A stretch of 50,477 bases of DNA, from the IMG/VR virus record IMGVR_UViG_3300020118_000066, positions 1-50,477 of that record; one strand, written 5' to 3'. Origin of the DNA: a virus. Positions 24,981-33,183 of the stretch are shown here, one piece after another. Below the pieces are notes generated by a model that did not search any database, was not told the origin of the DNA, and was given only the letters and a program-made list of their open reading frames with translations. Position numbers and translations under genes: made by a program. Each line of letters begins with the position of its first letter. Within the stretch, counting starts at the first letter, position 1.

Positions 24981-25823
24981 ATGGGCACCGTACCGAACGA
25001 GGGCGAAGTCAAAGTCAAAGTAACTCTCGTTACTGACGACGCCAAGCAGAAGCTTGCGGAGATTAAAAAGCACCTCCAGAAGAACGAGGCGCTGCGCAAG
25101 ACCGTCGTTGACCGCATCAACCGCGAGGGGATGGATTCCACGGGGAATACTCGCAAGACAGAGCGGACGATCGCAGACAGGCTGCTAGAGCGCATCGTCC
25201 CGAAGATGCACGGGTATAACCCGAACATGACCATCAGCCGCCTTGGGCGTTATCTCCCAGGAAGCGGCCTCATGGGGGCTGGCACGATCAGCGGCCCAGG
25301 CCTGCCCGGGCTTGGCGGCCTTGCCAGGAATGTCGTCAACAAGGCGATGGGAGCCATTAACCCATTTCCATCTGGCGGCATCGGCGGCTCGAATGTCACG
25401 GGCGGCGCCGGTAGCACGCTTGCGCTTGCGGCAGGGCTCTATACCGCGGCACAGAAGACCTCCAAGTTTGCGGGTTTAGCCCTCGCCTATTCCATGAAGA
25501 GCGGGGAAGCTGCGGCCAAGACGCCAGCGGGGCAGTTCCTAAGCGACCTAAACAGCACGTTCTCCTATATCAACAACTATCTCGGATCTTTCAAAGACGC
25601 CGAACAGCGCCTTGCGGATTGGGATGATGCTGTGGCGGCTGTGACCGGAAAGCTCCCAGATACCCAGTTCTACCGCCCGAAGTTTCAGCGCCAGGCGCTT
25701 GCGGAGCGGCAGTTCCAGGACATGGTTGCCAGGAATGCCGCTTGGACCAAGGCTGGCGCTCTTGGGAAGAGCGGCGCAGTAGATCAGATTGAGGATGCGA
25801 TTGCGCATTCGATGAGCCGATGA
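24981..25823 (+). CDS. Tail-region protein; only candidate for a short tape measure
   Basis: The 280-residue product is Lys/Arg-rich at the N-terminus (DDAKQKLAEIKKHLQKNEAL, helical) and has a Gly/Ala/Pro hydrophobic middle (about 95-165) with GLGGLARNVVNKAMG and STLALAAGLYTAA, like the membrane-active patches of tape-measure proteins. It is far too short to span a long tail. If it is a tape measure the tail is very short; otherwise it may be an ejected internal protein. No family is recognised. Confidence 0.5.
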   Translation: MGTVPNEGEVKVKVTLVTDDAKQKLAEIKKHLQKNEALRKTVVDRINREGMDSTGNTRKTERTIADRLLERIVPKMHGYNPNMTISRLGRYLPGSGLMGAGTISGPGLPGLGGLARNVVNKAMGAINPFPSGGIGGSNVTGGAGSTLALAAGLYTAAQKTSKFAGLALAYSMKSGEAAAKTPAGQFLSDLNSTFSYINNYLGSFKDAEQRLADWDDAVAAVTGKLPDTQFYRPKFQRQALAERQFQDMVARNAAWTKAGALGKSGAVDQIEDAIAHSMSR

Positions 25824-27376
25824 GCCTGACTAGAGACTGGGCGATCAGTTACGGTTCCTTCAACGTGGGCGGCTCCACGGCCCGCCAGATTGACGGCGAG
25901 GTCAGGCACACCTACGAAAACAACTTCGAAACCTCGATCATCGATTTCGATTTCATCACGACGGCAAGCACCGACGCTGCATTCACGACCGAGTGCAAGG
26001 CTTGCGAAGATGCGTTCCGGATCCCGCGCCTAGATTTCGTATTCACCCAGAACGGGCAGACTAGGCTATCGCTTAAGCAGAGCGATAACACCGGCTTGGA
26101 TGCAAACCCCACCATCACCAAGACCGGGGATCCAGCGGATACCGGACGGTCCATCAAGTACCACGTCCGGATCGAATTCGGCCGCCCCGCGGATAATCTG
26201 AACAATAGCTGCCGGCGGTTCTCCACCATCAACGTCGACTATTCACAGAGTCGCCAGCGTACCATCACGATCGCTGGCGTCTATACAGCGAACCCCTCTG
26301 GCGTGGTCGGAGCCTACGAGCAATATCTTGCGGCCATCGCTGCCTACGCCACTACGGCCACCAACGCCATCGATGCTACCGCCTCGTGGGAAAAGATCGG
26401 AGAGCCTCAGGTCGAACAGAACGCCACCGACAAGCTGTGCAACTTCAAGGTGGTATTCAAGGAGGTCATTTATAACCAGGCGGTCAATACCAAGGATGTG
26501 CCAGAGCTGGTCGACCCGCTCATGCTGATTGACGTTGAGCGGTTCTCGTGGGATTCAAGCGATGATTCCGGCTTTCAGGCTGGAGTAGGAACGAACGGTA
26601 CTACTAGCGGCCAGAGCGCATTTAGTGGTACCGGAGCCACCGGAAACCCTGGCCCCCTCGGGAATACCACGGGTGGCACCACGGATGTCACTCAGGTCAT
26701 GGGTGGTACCGGCCCCACGCTCACCAATCAGAACGCCAATGAAAAGCCGTGGCTTATCCACGTGTCGTATACGGTGGCGGTAGACAAGACGATCACGACG
26801 GACCTGGCTGGAAAGTATAAGAGCACCATCCGGCCGCTCCTCATCTCAGCGGCGCAGAGCTATGCGGTTGGCGCTTCGCTTACGCTCATCGAAGACAAGC
26901 CGGAATACGACGCCTATTACAACCGCATCAGCTCAACCATGCAGTTCATCGCCTATATCAACAACATTGTGGAGCGTCATGTCACGATCAGTGACCGGAC
27001 CAACTTCGGGGCTGCGCTGACGGGCCTTTGGTCCAAGGGCGCATTCGACAAATATAAGTACCAGGGACAGGGGGTGAAGATCCGGACGGTCTTGGAGGAG
27101 TTCGTGGCGATCGATACCTATAACGGTGCCGTCATGGCCATGATTAACTCCCTGGCCGGCACGCCTCCGGACTCCTCTCCCACCAGCTCATTGGGAGATA
27201 ACTGGGCTGTGATCTCAAGGGAGCCGCGCGGCACGAGCATCAACCGAGGCATCTCAGACGGCGGCACGACCAATTACATTGCCTCGTGGGCCATTGAAAC
27301 GGTCTTGGAATACGGCGTCTTTAGGACCGCTAACATCGCCACAGCCGGGACTGTTAACGCAAACGTGGCGACCTAA
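25820..27376 (+). CDS. Large tail/baseplate structural protein
   Basis: ATG overlaps the previous stop. The 518-residue product is strand-rich at both ends with a Gly/Thr/Asn linker near 253-300 (NGTTSGQSAFSGTGATGN). Paired cysteines CKACED lie near 60. It has the size of a sheath or hub protein, but I find no sheath signature. With the next gene it forms an overlapping pair (TAATG) and is likely to be a tail or adhesion-site component. Confidence 0.55.
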   Translation: MSLTRDWAISYGSFNVGGSTARQIDGEVRHTYENNFETSIIDFDFITTASTDAAFTTECKACEDAFRIPRLDFVFTQNGQTRLSLKQSDNTGLDANPTITKTGDPADTGRSIKYHVRIEFGRPADNLNNSCRRFSTINVDYSQSRQRTITIAGVYTANPSGVVGAYEQYLAAIAAYATTATNAIDATASWEKIGEPQVEQNATDKLCNFKVVFKEVIYNQAVNTKDVPELVDPLMLIDVERFSWDSSDDSGFQAGVGTNGTTSGQSAFSGTGATGNPGPLGNTTGGTTDVTQVMGGTGPTLTNQNANEKPWLIHVSYTVAVDKTITTDLAGKYKSTIRPLLISAAQSYAVGASLTLIEDKPEYDAYYNRISSTMQFIAYINNIVERHVTISDRTNFGAALTGLWSKGAFDKYKYQGQGVKIRTVLEEFVAIDTYNGAVMAMINSLAGTPPDSSPTSSLGDNWAVISREPRGTSINRGISDGGTTNYIASWAIETVLEYGVFRTANIATAGTVNANVAT

Positions 27377-29658
27377 TGGCTACTACGCCGAAAAGCGAAG
27401 CCTACCTTGAGGATAAACCGCTCCTCAACAGCGCCACCGTTAGCTGGTCGCTTCGCTCTGGAACGTCTCCGGTCATCGGCTCGTTTGAGATGATCCCGGA
27501 GGATGCGGACGCGCTATTTCAGAACGGCGGGCGCAAGTCTCCGGTAACACTCAAGATCATCCCACCGCAGGGGAATCCGGTCACGGTATCCAATCTTTGG
27601 ATCCTGAACATCGCCCCAGGCCCCAATCCATTCATTGTATCGGTAACGGTCGCTGACCGTCGTTGGTTCTGGAGCTATGCCCACACCCTTCGCCGGCTGA
27701 ACATGCGCCGTAGGGTTGGAAACAAGCTGGCAATCGCTTCCGATCAAGCGCCAGTTCAGCTTAACCAGTCCATTCCAAACTTCGATTACTGGCCATGGAG
27801 CCTGAACAGCGGTGCCGTTTGGCAGGCGGTGGACGTCATCCGAAATGTCATGACGAGCCAAGTGGACGGCATCTTGGCCAAAGAGCGGCAGTATTGGGGC
27901 GTAATGGCAGACCTGACAATTGATAACAGGATTACGAGTGGTGGCAGCAGCACTCCAATCGAAGACCTACAGCTAGATGACAGCGGCGACGGTGCCTTGG
28001 CGCGCATCATGAAGTATCTCCCGGAAGCGGAGGTTACGGTTGACTATGACGGCACGGTCATCGTTTTCTCGAGGTCCGGTGGCGATGAGGCGGATTTGTA
28101 TAACGCCATCTTGCCTGAAATCCCAGGCGGTGGCCATGCCGCCCTAGTGTCCAACGCGGCGCTTAGGCCTTCAAAGATCAATGTGAAGTTCACGCCTGAG
28201 GTTGAGGTCCGCTTTGATGCTCTGGAGAACGCTACCGCGAGCGCCACGGGATCCGCGAATCACGATGTAGATACCACGGTCGGGCCTACCGGCGGCAGTA
28301 TCAAGGTGTCCTATAAGCGCCAGTTGGATAACGTCCTACCCAGCGTTGACTATCAGTTGAACGTGAACGGCAACACCATCCCCATGGGGGTTTATATCCT
28401 CATGGATGATGCCTTCAACTCGTGGGGAAACCTGCCCATCGCCGGCCAGGCAACCAAGTTGGACCACCCGCTCATTCAAAAGGCCTTCGTGCCTTATATG
28501 GATCTATGGTCCAAGCTAAACAAGATCGGACAGCAGCCGGGGCCGAATGGCAACGCGGATCCGTGGGTTGAGCGCATCGCCGCGGTGCAGAACAATTACA
28601 GGATCACCTACCGCATACCCTCAGCGTGGCGCAACCAGATGTTCTCCATGAGGGCTTACAGGGTTGCCACGATAGACCCCCAAAGCGGCATGCGTGGGCC
28701 GTCGCTCGTCTATGGCGATTACTGCTTGGTCTACAGTCAGAGGCAGCAGGCCAGGAATGCCCAGGCGGGCAACGTGTTTGACTGGGCGCAGAACCGCTCT
28801 GGCTATCCGGCAAGCGGAATCCTGGATTCCACCGCAGCGCCATCTCCCGCCTACGTCACCGTTATTGACGAGGATCAGGGGGTCATTCACTTCAATTACC
28901 GGATTGACATCAATCGCTTGATTGAGATGATCCTGCCGTCAAAGCTCAAGGTCGACGGCAACGCGATGCCGACTACGGATGTTACAAACCGAGATAGGGC
29001 CATAACCTTCGATACTCTGAACAAGGCTGGTGGATATGCTTCCTTATCCCCGTCGTTCCAGGCCGCCGTGGTTTTGACGTGCGTGCCCGCCAGCCCAAAC
29101 AACATCAACCAGCTTTATAGCGTGTCCGTCACGCCGGGAGACGTCCAGGGGCTCATTCCGCAGGGCGCACAGTCCGGGCTCCTCAATGCCCAAGGCCCGG
29201 AAATGGACATCCATTGTGGCTTGGATACAGCCCGCATCATGTGGCTCGATAGCCGGTCCTCGGATATTGAGGCTCTGTTTGGTATCGCCGGTGGCGCGGC
29301 GAGCTCCACGCCGCTGACTCCAAACCTAAAGGGTCTTGTGATTAATGGCGAGGATGGTAGTTTAACAACAGGCGCTTCTCTCGTAAATCTTGCGCGCGCT
29401 GAGGCCGCAAAGGTCTACGCTTCGCTCGTGGATCATTACGAGGGGACCGTGACAGGAGGAATGAACGGCAACGTGCATCTGAACGGCATGACCACCGATA
29501 TAACCCACCGGCTTGATCCAAATGGTATGACGACCACGCAGTTAACATTGCCGTCCACTTTCGAGAGATTCTCAAAACAGATTGACGTTTTCCGGTGGCT
29601 CAGCAGCACGTCTCGCGCGGTTATTTTGAAGCTCGTTCAACCTCAGGGTGGTGCTTAA
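27376..29658 (+). CDS. Large tail protein, baseplate-hub-like
   Basis: The 760-residue product begins with a strand-rich domain (ATVSWSLRSGTSPVIGSFEM, later SVTVADRRWFWSYA) recalling tail-hub proteins that make OB-like beta barrels, and it has aromatic-rich Trp/Tyr/Phe segments, fibronectin-like YRITYRIPSAWRNQMF and a Met/Asn-rich end. It overlaps the previous stop and is 1 bp from the next gene. A hub role is inferred from size, order and fold; confirming it would need a profile search. Confidence 0.55.
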   Translation: MATTPKSEAYLEDKPLLNSATVSWSLRSGTSPVIGSFEMIPEDADALFQNGGRKSPVTLKIIPPQGNPVTVSNLWILNIAPGPNPFIVSVTVADRRWFWSYAHTLRRLNMRRRVGNKLAIASDQAPVQLNQSIPNFDYWPWSLNSGAVWQAVDVIRNVMTSQVDGILAKERQYWGVMADLTIDNRITSGGSSTPIEDLQLDDSGDGALARIMKYLPEAEVTVDYDGTVIVFSRSGGDEADLYNAILPEIPGGGHAALVSNAALRPSKINVKFTPEVEVRFDALENATASATGSANHDVDTTVGPTGGSIKVSYKRQLDNVLPSVDYQLNVNGNTIPMGVYILMDDAFNSWGNLPIAGQATKLDHPLIQKAFVPYMDLWSKLNKIGQQPGPNGNADPWVERIAAVQNNYRITYRIPSAWRNQMFSMRAYRVATIDPQSGMRGPSLVYGDYCLVYSQRQQARNAQAGNVFDWAQNRSGYPASGILDSTAAPSPAYVTVIDEDQGVIHFNYRIDINRLIEMILPSKLKVDGNAMPTTDVTNRDRAITFDTLNKAGGYASLSPSFQAAVVLTCVPASPNNINQLYSVSVTPGDVQGLIPQGAQSGLLNAQGPEMDIHCGLDTARIMWLDSRSSDIEALFGIAGGAASSTPLTPNLKGLVINGEDGSLTTGASLVNLARAEAAKVYASLVDHYEGTVTGGMNGNVHLNGMTTDITHRLDPNGMTTTQLTLPSTFERFSKQIDVFRWLSSTSRAVILKLVQPQGGA

Positions 29659-30462
29659 ATGCCACATACTGCAGTATCGATGGCCCCGAACGGTCCCGGC
29701 ATCCTTGCGATGCGCCACCGCGGCTTTGACCAGGATAACCCGAAGTGGGATCTAGAGAAGCGAGCCATTCTCTTGGGCTATGAGGTAACTGGCCGCGATG
29801 ATTCGGATGGGCCGAACTCCGTTGGCCACTGGAAGGAAGACGTCGACACCCGTGGCGACCTCAACTGCGCCAATTATTGGCAGTCCGATGATTACTCCAA
29901 GCGTGGCGTTGGGTGCTGGAGCTGGGGCTACCCTGCCGTCATTTCCGAAGCCGGCAGCAGAGATCCAGTCCAGAATACGACCGGCGGTCAGGGGGATGTA
30001 ACGCAAACTGGTGGCAGCGGTGGTAAGGCTAAGATCTTGCCGATCGGAATGGGCGGCAATCCAGACAAACGATTCAAGCCAAAGACCCCAATGATTGTCC
30101 AGCCCGAGGGTCAGGGCGGCGGGGATCCTGATGCGCAGGGCGCAGCTGGCGATCCCGGTAACGCCGGCGGCGCTGGGGCCGCTAACAGCGCCGGCAGCGG
30201 TGGACAAGATCCAGGCACTGTCGACCTCGGCGGCGGATGGCAATATAACGATGGCGTATTGGTTTACAACGGTCCAAGCGCGGGTCAGGTTGACTCTCTT
30301 TCTGGGTTTAACGGCGGCTACTGGAGCGGTGGCTTTGTCGGATTTAACGGCGTAAACAACATTGCGGGTGGTGGTAGCGGCTTTGCTGGCTTTAGCGGTG
30401 TTCGCAACCTTGCCGGCGGCGGAAGCGGTTTCCCTGGATTCTCGTATAGCCGGGGAAGGTAA
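29659..30462 (+). CDS. Glycine-rich virion protein
   Basis: The 267-residue product has a folded N-terminus (ILAMRHRGFDQDNPKWDLEK, Trp-rich to about 95), then a Gly/Asp/Ala-rich stretch (about 110-195) and FVGFNGVNNIAGGGSGFAGF, a Gly/Phe/Asn-rich C-terminus with a repeated G-F-x-G-V-x-N motif (three tandem units). This is typical of fibre-attachment or adhesin-tip proteins. No catalytic motif is seen. Confidence 0.6.
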   Translation: MPHTAVSMAPNGPGILAMRHRGFDQDNPKWDLEKRAILLGYEVTGRDDSDGPNSVGHWKEDVDTRGDLNCANYWQSDDYSKRGVGCWSWGYPAVISEAGSRDPVQNTTGGQGDVTQTGGSGGKAKILPIGMGGNPDKRFKPKTPMIVQPEGQGGGDPDAQGAAGDPGNAGGAGAANSAGSGGQDPGTVDLGGGWQYNDGVLVYNGPSAGQVDSLSGFNGGYWSGGFVGFNGVNNIAGGGSGFAGFSGVRNLAGGGSGFPGFSYSRGR

Positions 30463-32766
30463 ATGCCAAACGTTCGCAATCTTCCTGTAGGAACAGTCGG
30501 GTGGAACGGCTCCAGCACCAGGGAAAATCTGCAGGAGGATGTATTCATTACATGCGACAGTCGTTTGGTGGCCGTCAACGTTGGTCCGGATGGTACCTAT
30601 GGAAGCCTCGTATACGACACCAACCAAAACAACGAATACGACGCCGAGCGTAGCGCCTACCTACAATCGGCGTTTCGCGTGCTTAAGCATCCCCTTGGGG
30701 ATGCCAACGCCATTGCCTTTCAGCTAAACCGAAGCGGCAACGGAGAAACCAAGGGCGGCTGGTTTGTAGACAAGGGTGACGGATCTAGCAGCACTCAAAG
30801 CACCGGCGCCGGTAATGTCGCCACCTCCGGAAGCGGCATGGTTGCAACCACCGGTCAGGGCCAAGCCGTTAAGGCTGGGGCCGCCCCCGAAGAAGTAGTT
30901 ACCACTCCAGGTAAAGCGGGAATCGTCGTTGGCCAGGGAAGCTATACCGATAATGGACCATTTCACGTAGGCAACAAAACAGACAAGCATAATCACGGAG
31001 CCGATGCTGACGGGAATCCCATCAACGCGCTTCATATCTGGACGGGCGCCCTCTTCTACAGGAATCAGGTTGAAGACGGGCCGCTTAGGTTTGAAAAGAT
31101 ATATAAGCAGGGGGAAGACAAAAGCATTGTCGTCCCGGTCCATCTTGCGTGGAGCGGCAGCGATTGGGCCTGGTGGAGCACTACCGATACCTATCATCCG
31201 GATTACCCGTACAATCCATCGATCCCAACAAATCCAGGAATCCCAACTTATCCAACTTACCCATCGATTCCAACTGGTGGTAGTAATCCTATTCCAACGG
31301 GTGGCGGTAGTCCTGGAGGTGGCGGCGTTCCAACCGGCGGCGGCGGTGGCGGCCAGCCTGGCGGCGGATTTACGCCGTTTACCGGCGACCTTCCTGGCGT
31401 TCCAACGGGACATACTCCAATCGTCTCCGGAGGCGATCTAGAGGGGCCGTGGGGTGGCGGGACTGGTACACCTGGAATCCAGCCGACTTCACCGACGGGT
31501 GGAGATCTAAGTGGCGGCGCCCCAACTGGATACGTTCCCATTTCGTCTGGAGGCCCCGTTGGCGGCGGCGGGCCCGGTTCAGGTGGCGGAGGAACACCCG
31601 GTGGCGGAAGCTCCGGTGGTGATAATGGTTTGCCGCCAAGTTTTGGTATCGACCCATCTACCGGCAGACCATACGGTTCCAACCCCACACCAGATCCCAT
31701 AGACGACCCAAGCGCCGGCGATCAAGGGGACCTATTCGCAACTCAAACGCCCCCCAATACCGGGAACCCACCTGGCGGCGGCGCAAATCCTGGCGGCGGA
31801 AGCCCTAAGCCATTTGACAATAACCCAAACCCGCCACCGAAGCCCAAGAACTTCGATCTGCCGTTTGATCCTGGCGGCACGACATTTGACATGGCACAAA
31901 ACTCCCAGGCTGGAAAACCGTTCAACATGATCAGTATTGCTGGGGCGCTCAACACTACCGCCCAGACGTTTCAGGCTCAAAATTACAATCCAGGATCTTC
32001 AGATTCCGGAGCTTTTACTAAACCTAATTCACAAGCCCTTTCGAAATCCGCAAGTACATCTCCACTGACTGGGGCGATGTCGTCATTCGCCGCGCAGGGC
32101 GGATCCACCTCCGCTGGAGTTACCGCCTCCGGATCTCCATTCCCGGCAAATACCAGCGGCGCGCAGGGAGATCCGTGGGTCTATACGGCAACGCCCAGGG
32201 GTCAATCCTTTGGTGGCGCTCCGCGATCTAGATATAAGTCTGGTACAGCAAACGGTGGCATTGTTTACCACCCTGTAGAAACAGACCTTCGAGATGTTGG
32301 CAACGGAATGAAGCCGTCTGGTGTAACCCTCAATACATTCCTGGTGATGACCGCCCCTGGCGCCTACTTTGGGTGTGGTGTTCCGGAGCTTGTTAACGGC
32401 GGCATCAAGAGCGGTTATCGTTGGGGGGTTGATTCGACAAACGGTGATCTTGTCTTCTATTCCATCAGCTCTAGCCAGGCTGCCATTGAGGCCATGCGGT
32501 TTGGAAATACCACACAGCGAATCAGCTTTGCCTCTCAGATGGGAGTTAATGGGACGCTTGCTCACAACAATACCTCGGCAAGAACCTGGACATTCCAAGA
32601 CGCCAGTGGATACGTCATTTGCTCTTCGGGCAATGTCGGCTTCTATGGTACCACCCCCGGTGCCCAGAAAACGGTTACTGGCTCAAGGGCCGGTAACGCA
32701 GCTTTGGCAAGCCTACTTACGCAATTGGCTGGATATGGTCTAATAGTAGACGGAACGGTAGTGTAG
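30463..32766 (+). CDS. Gly/Pro-rich tail fibre protein
   Basis: The 767-residue product has a short folded start, a Pro/Ile/Thr tract near 243-270 (YNPSIPTNPGIPTYP), then about 190 residues rich in Gly, Pro, Ser and Thr (PGGGGVPTGGG and similar), and a folded Gly/Ser C-terminus. The low-complexity part is not a strict Gly-X-Y collagen repeat but gives long runs suited to proline hydroxylation and Ser/Thr or hydroxyproline glycosylation. It lies in the fibre block. Probably a fibre or stalk; the adhesin function is inferred. Confidence 0.65.
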   Translation: MPNVRNLPVGTVGWNGSSTRENLQEDVFITCDSRLVAVNVGPDGTYGSLVYDTNQNNEYDAERSAYLQSAFRVLKHPLGDANAIAFQLNRSGNGETKGGWFVDKGDGSSSTQSTGAGNVATSGSGMVATTGQGQAVKAGAAPEEVVTTPGKAGIVVGQGSYTDNGPFHVGNKTDKHNHGADADGNPINALHIWTGALFYRNQVEDGPLRFEKIYKQGEDKSIVVPVHLAWSGSDWAWWSTTDTYHPDYPYNPSIPTNPGIPTYPTYPSIPTGGSNPIPTGGGSPGGGGVPTGGGGGGQPGGGFTPFTGDLPGVPTGHTPIVSGGDLEGPWGGGTGTPGIQPTSPTGGDLSGGAPTGYVPISSGGPVGGGGPGSGGGGTPGGGSSGGDNGLPPSFGIDPSTGRPYGSNPTPDPIDDPSAGDQGDLFATQTPPNTGNPPGGGANPGGGSPKPFDNNPNPPPKPKNFDLPFDPGGTTFDMAQNSQAGKPFNMISIAGALNTTAQTFQAQNYNPGSSDSGAFTKPNSQALSKSASTSPLTGAMSSFAAQGGSTSAGVTASGSPFPANTSGAQGDPWVYTATPRGQSFGGAPRSRYKSGTANGGIVYHPVETDLRDVGNGMKPSGVTLNTFLVMTAPGAYFGCGVPELVNGGIKSGYRWGVDSTNGDLVFYSISSSQAAIEAMRFGNTTQRISFASQMGVNGTLAHNNTSARTWTFQDASGYVICSSGNVGFYGTTPGAQKTVTGSRAGNAALASLLTQLAGYGLIVDGTVV

Positions 32767-32781
32767 AAAGAGGGGAAACGG

Positions 32782-33183
32782 GTGGCTGTAGTTAGCGGAG
32801 AGAGCAGGCTTCAGAAGTTCGGCGCATCGGCCAACGGAAGCACTCAAGGAGTTGTGCTGATTGGGCCGGTTGTTATTGCATCTCCCACCGCCGGTTTCAG
32901 CAATGGCAACGTCCCATATCTAAGGAATTTCGGCGCCTCCGTTGCGAAGGGCGGCTCCTCTTCTTTCTTCCAGCTCCAGATCTCCAGCGACGGAAGTAGC
33001 TGGACAGAGATCGAGCGCATTGAAATCCCGGATTCTGGCGTGGTCAATCTAAGCTATGGGGTTCCGGTCCCTATCTGCAATGCCGGCCAGCAATTCCGGG
33101 TCTTTGCCACTCAGGGCACCGCGGCCCGCATGTCTGCCAGCTTGTTTGGTAAGGCCACTGTTGCGGACATCGTTGATCTATGA
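32782..33183 (+). CDS. Small beta-sandwich virion protein
   Basis: GTG start behind GAGGGG. The 133-residue product has FFQLQISSDGSSWTEIERI, the turn of a discoidin-like or phage tail beta-sandwich, and RVFATQGTAARMSAS. It overlaps the fibre gene (ATGA). A fibre-linked binding or tip domain is likely, but the family is not certain. Confidence 0.6.
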   Translation: MAVVSGESRLQKFGASANGSTQGVVLIGPVVIASPTAGFSNGNVPYLRNFGASVAKGGSSSFFQLQISSDGSSWTEIERIEIPDSGVVNLSYGVPVPICNAGQQFRVFATQGTAARMSASLFGKATVADIVDL

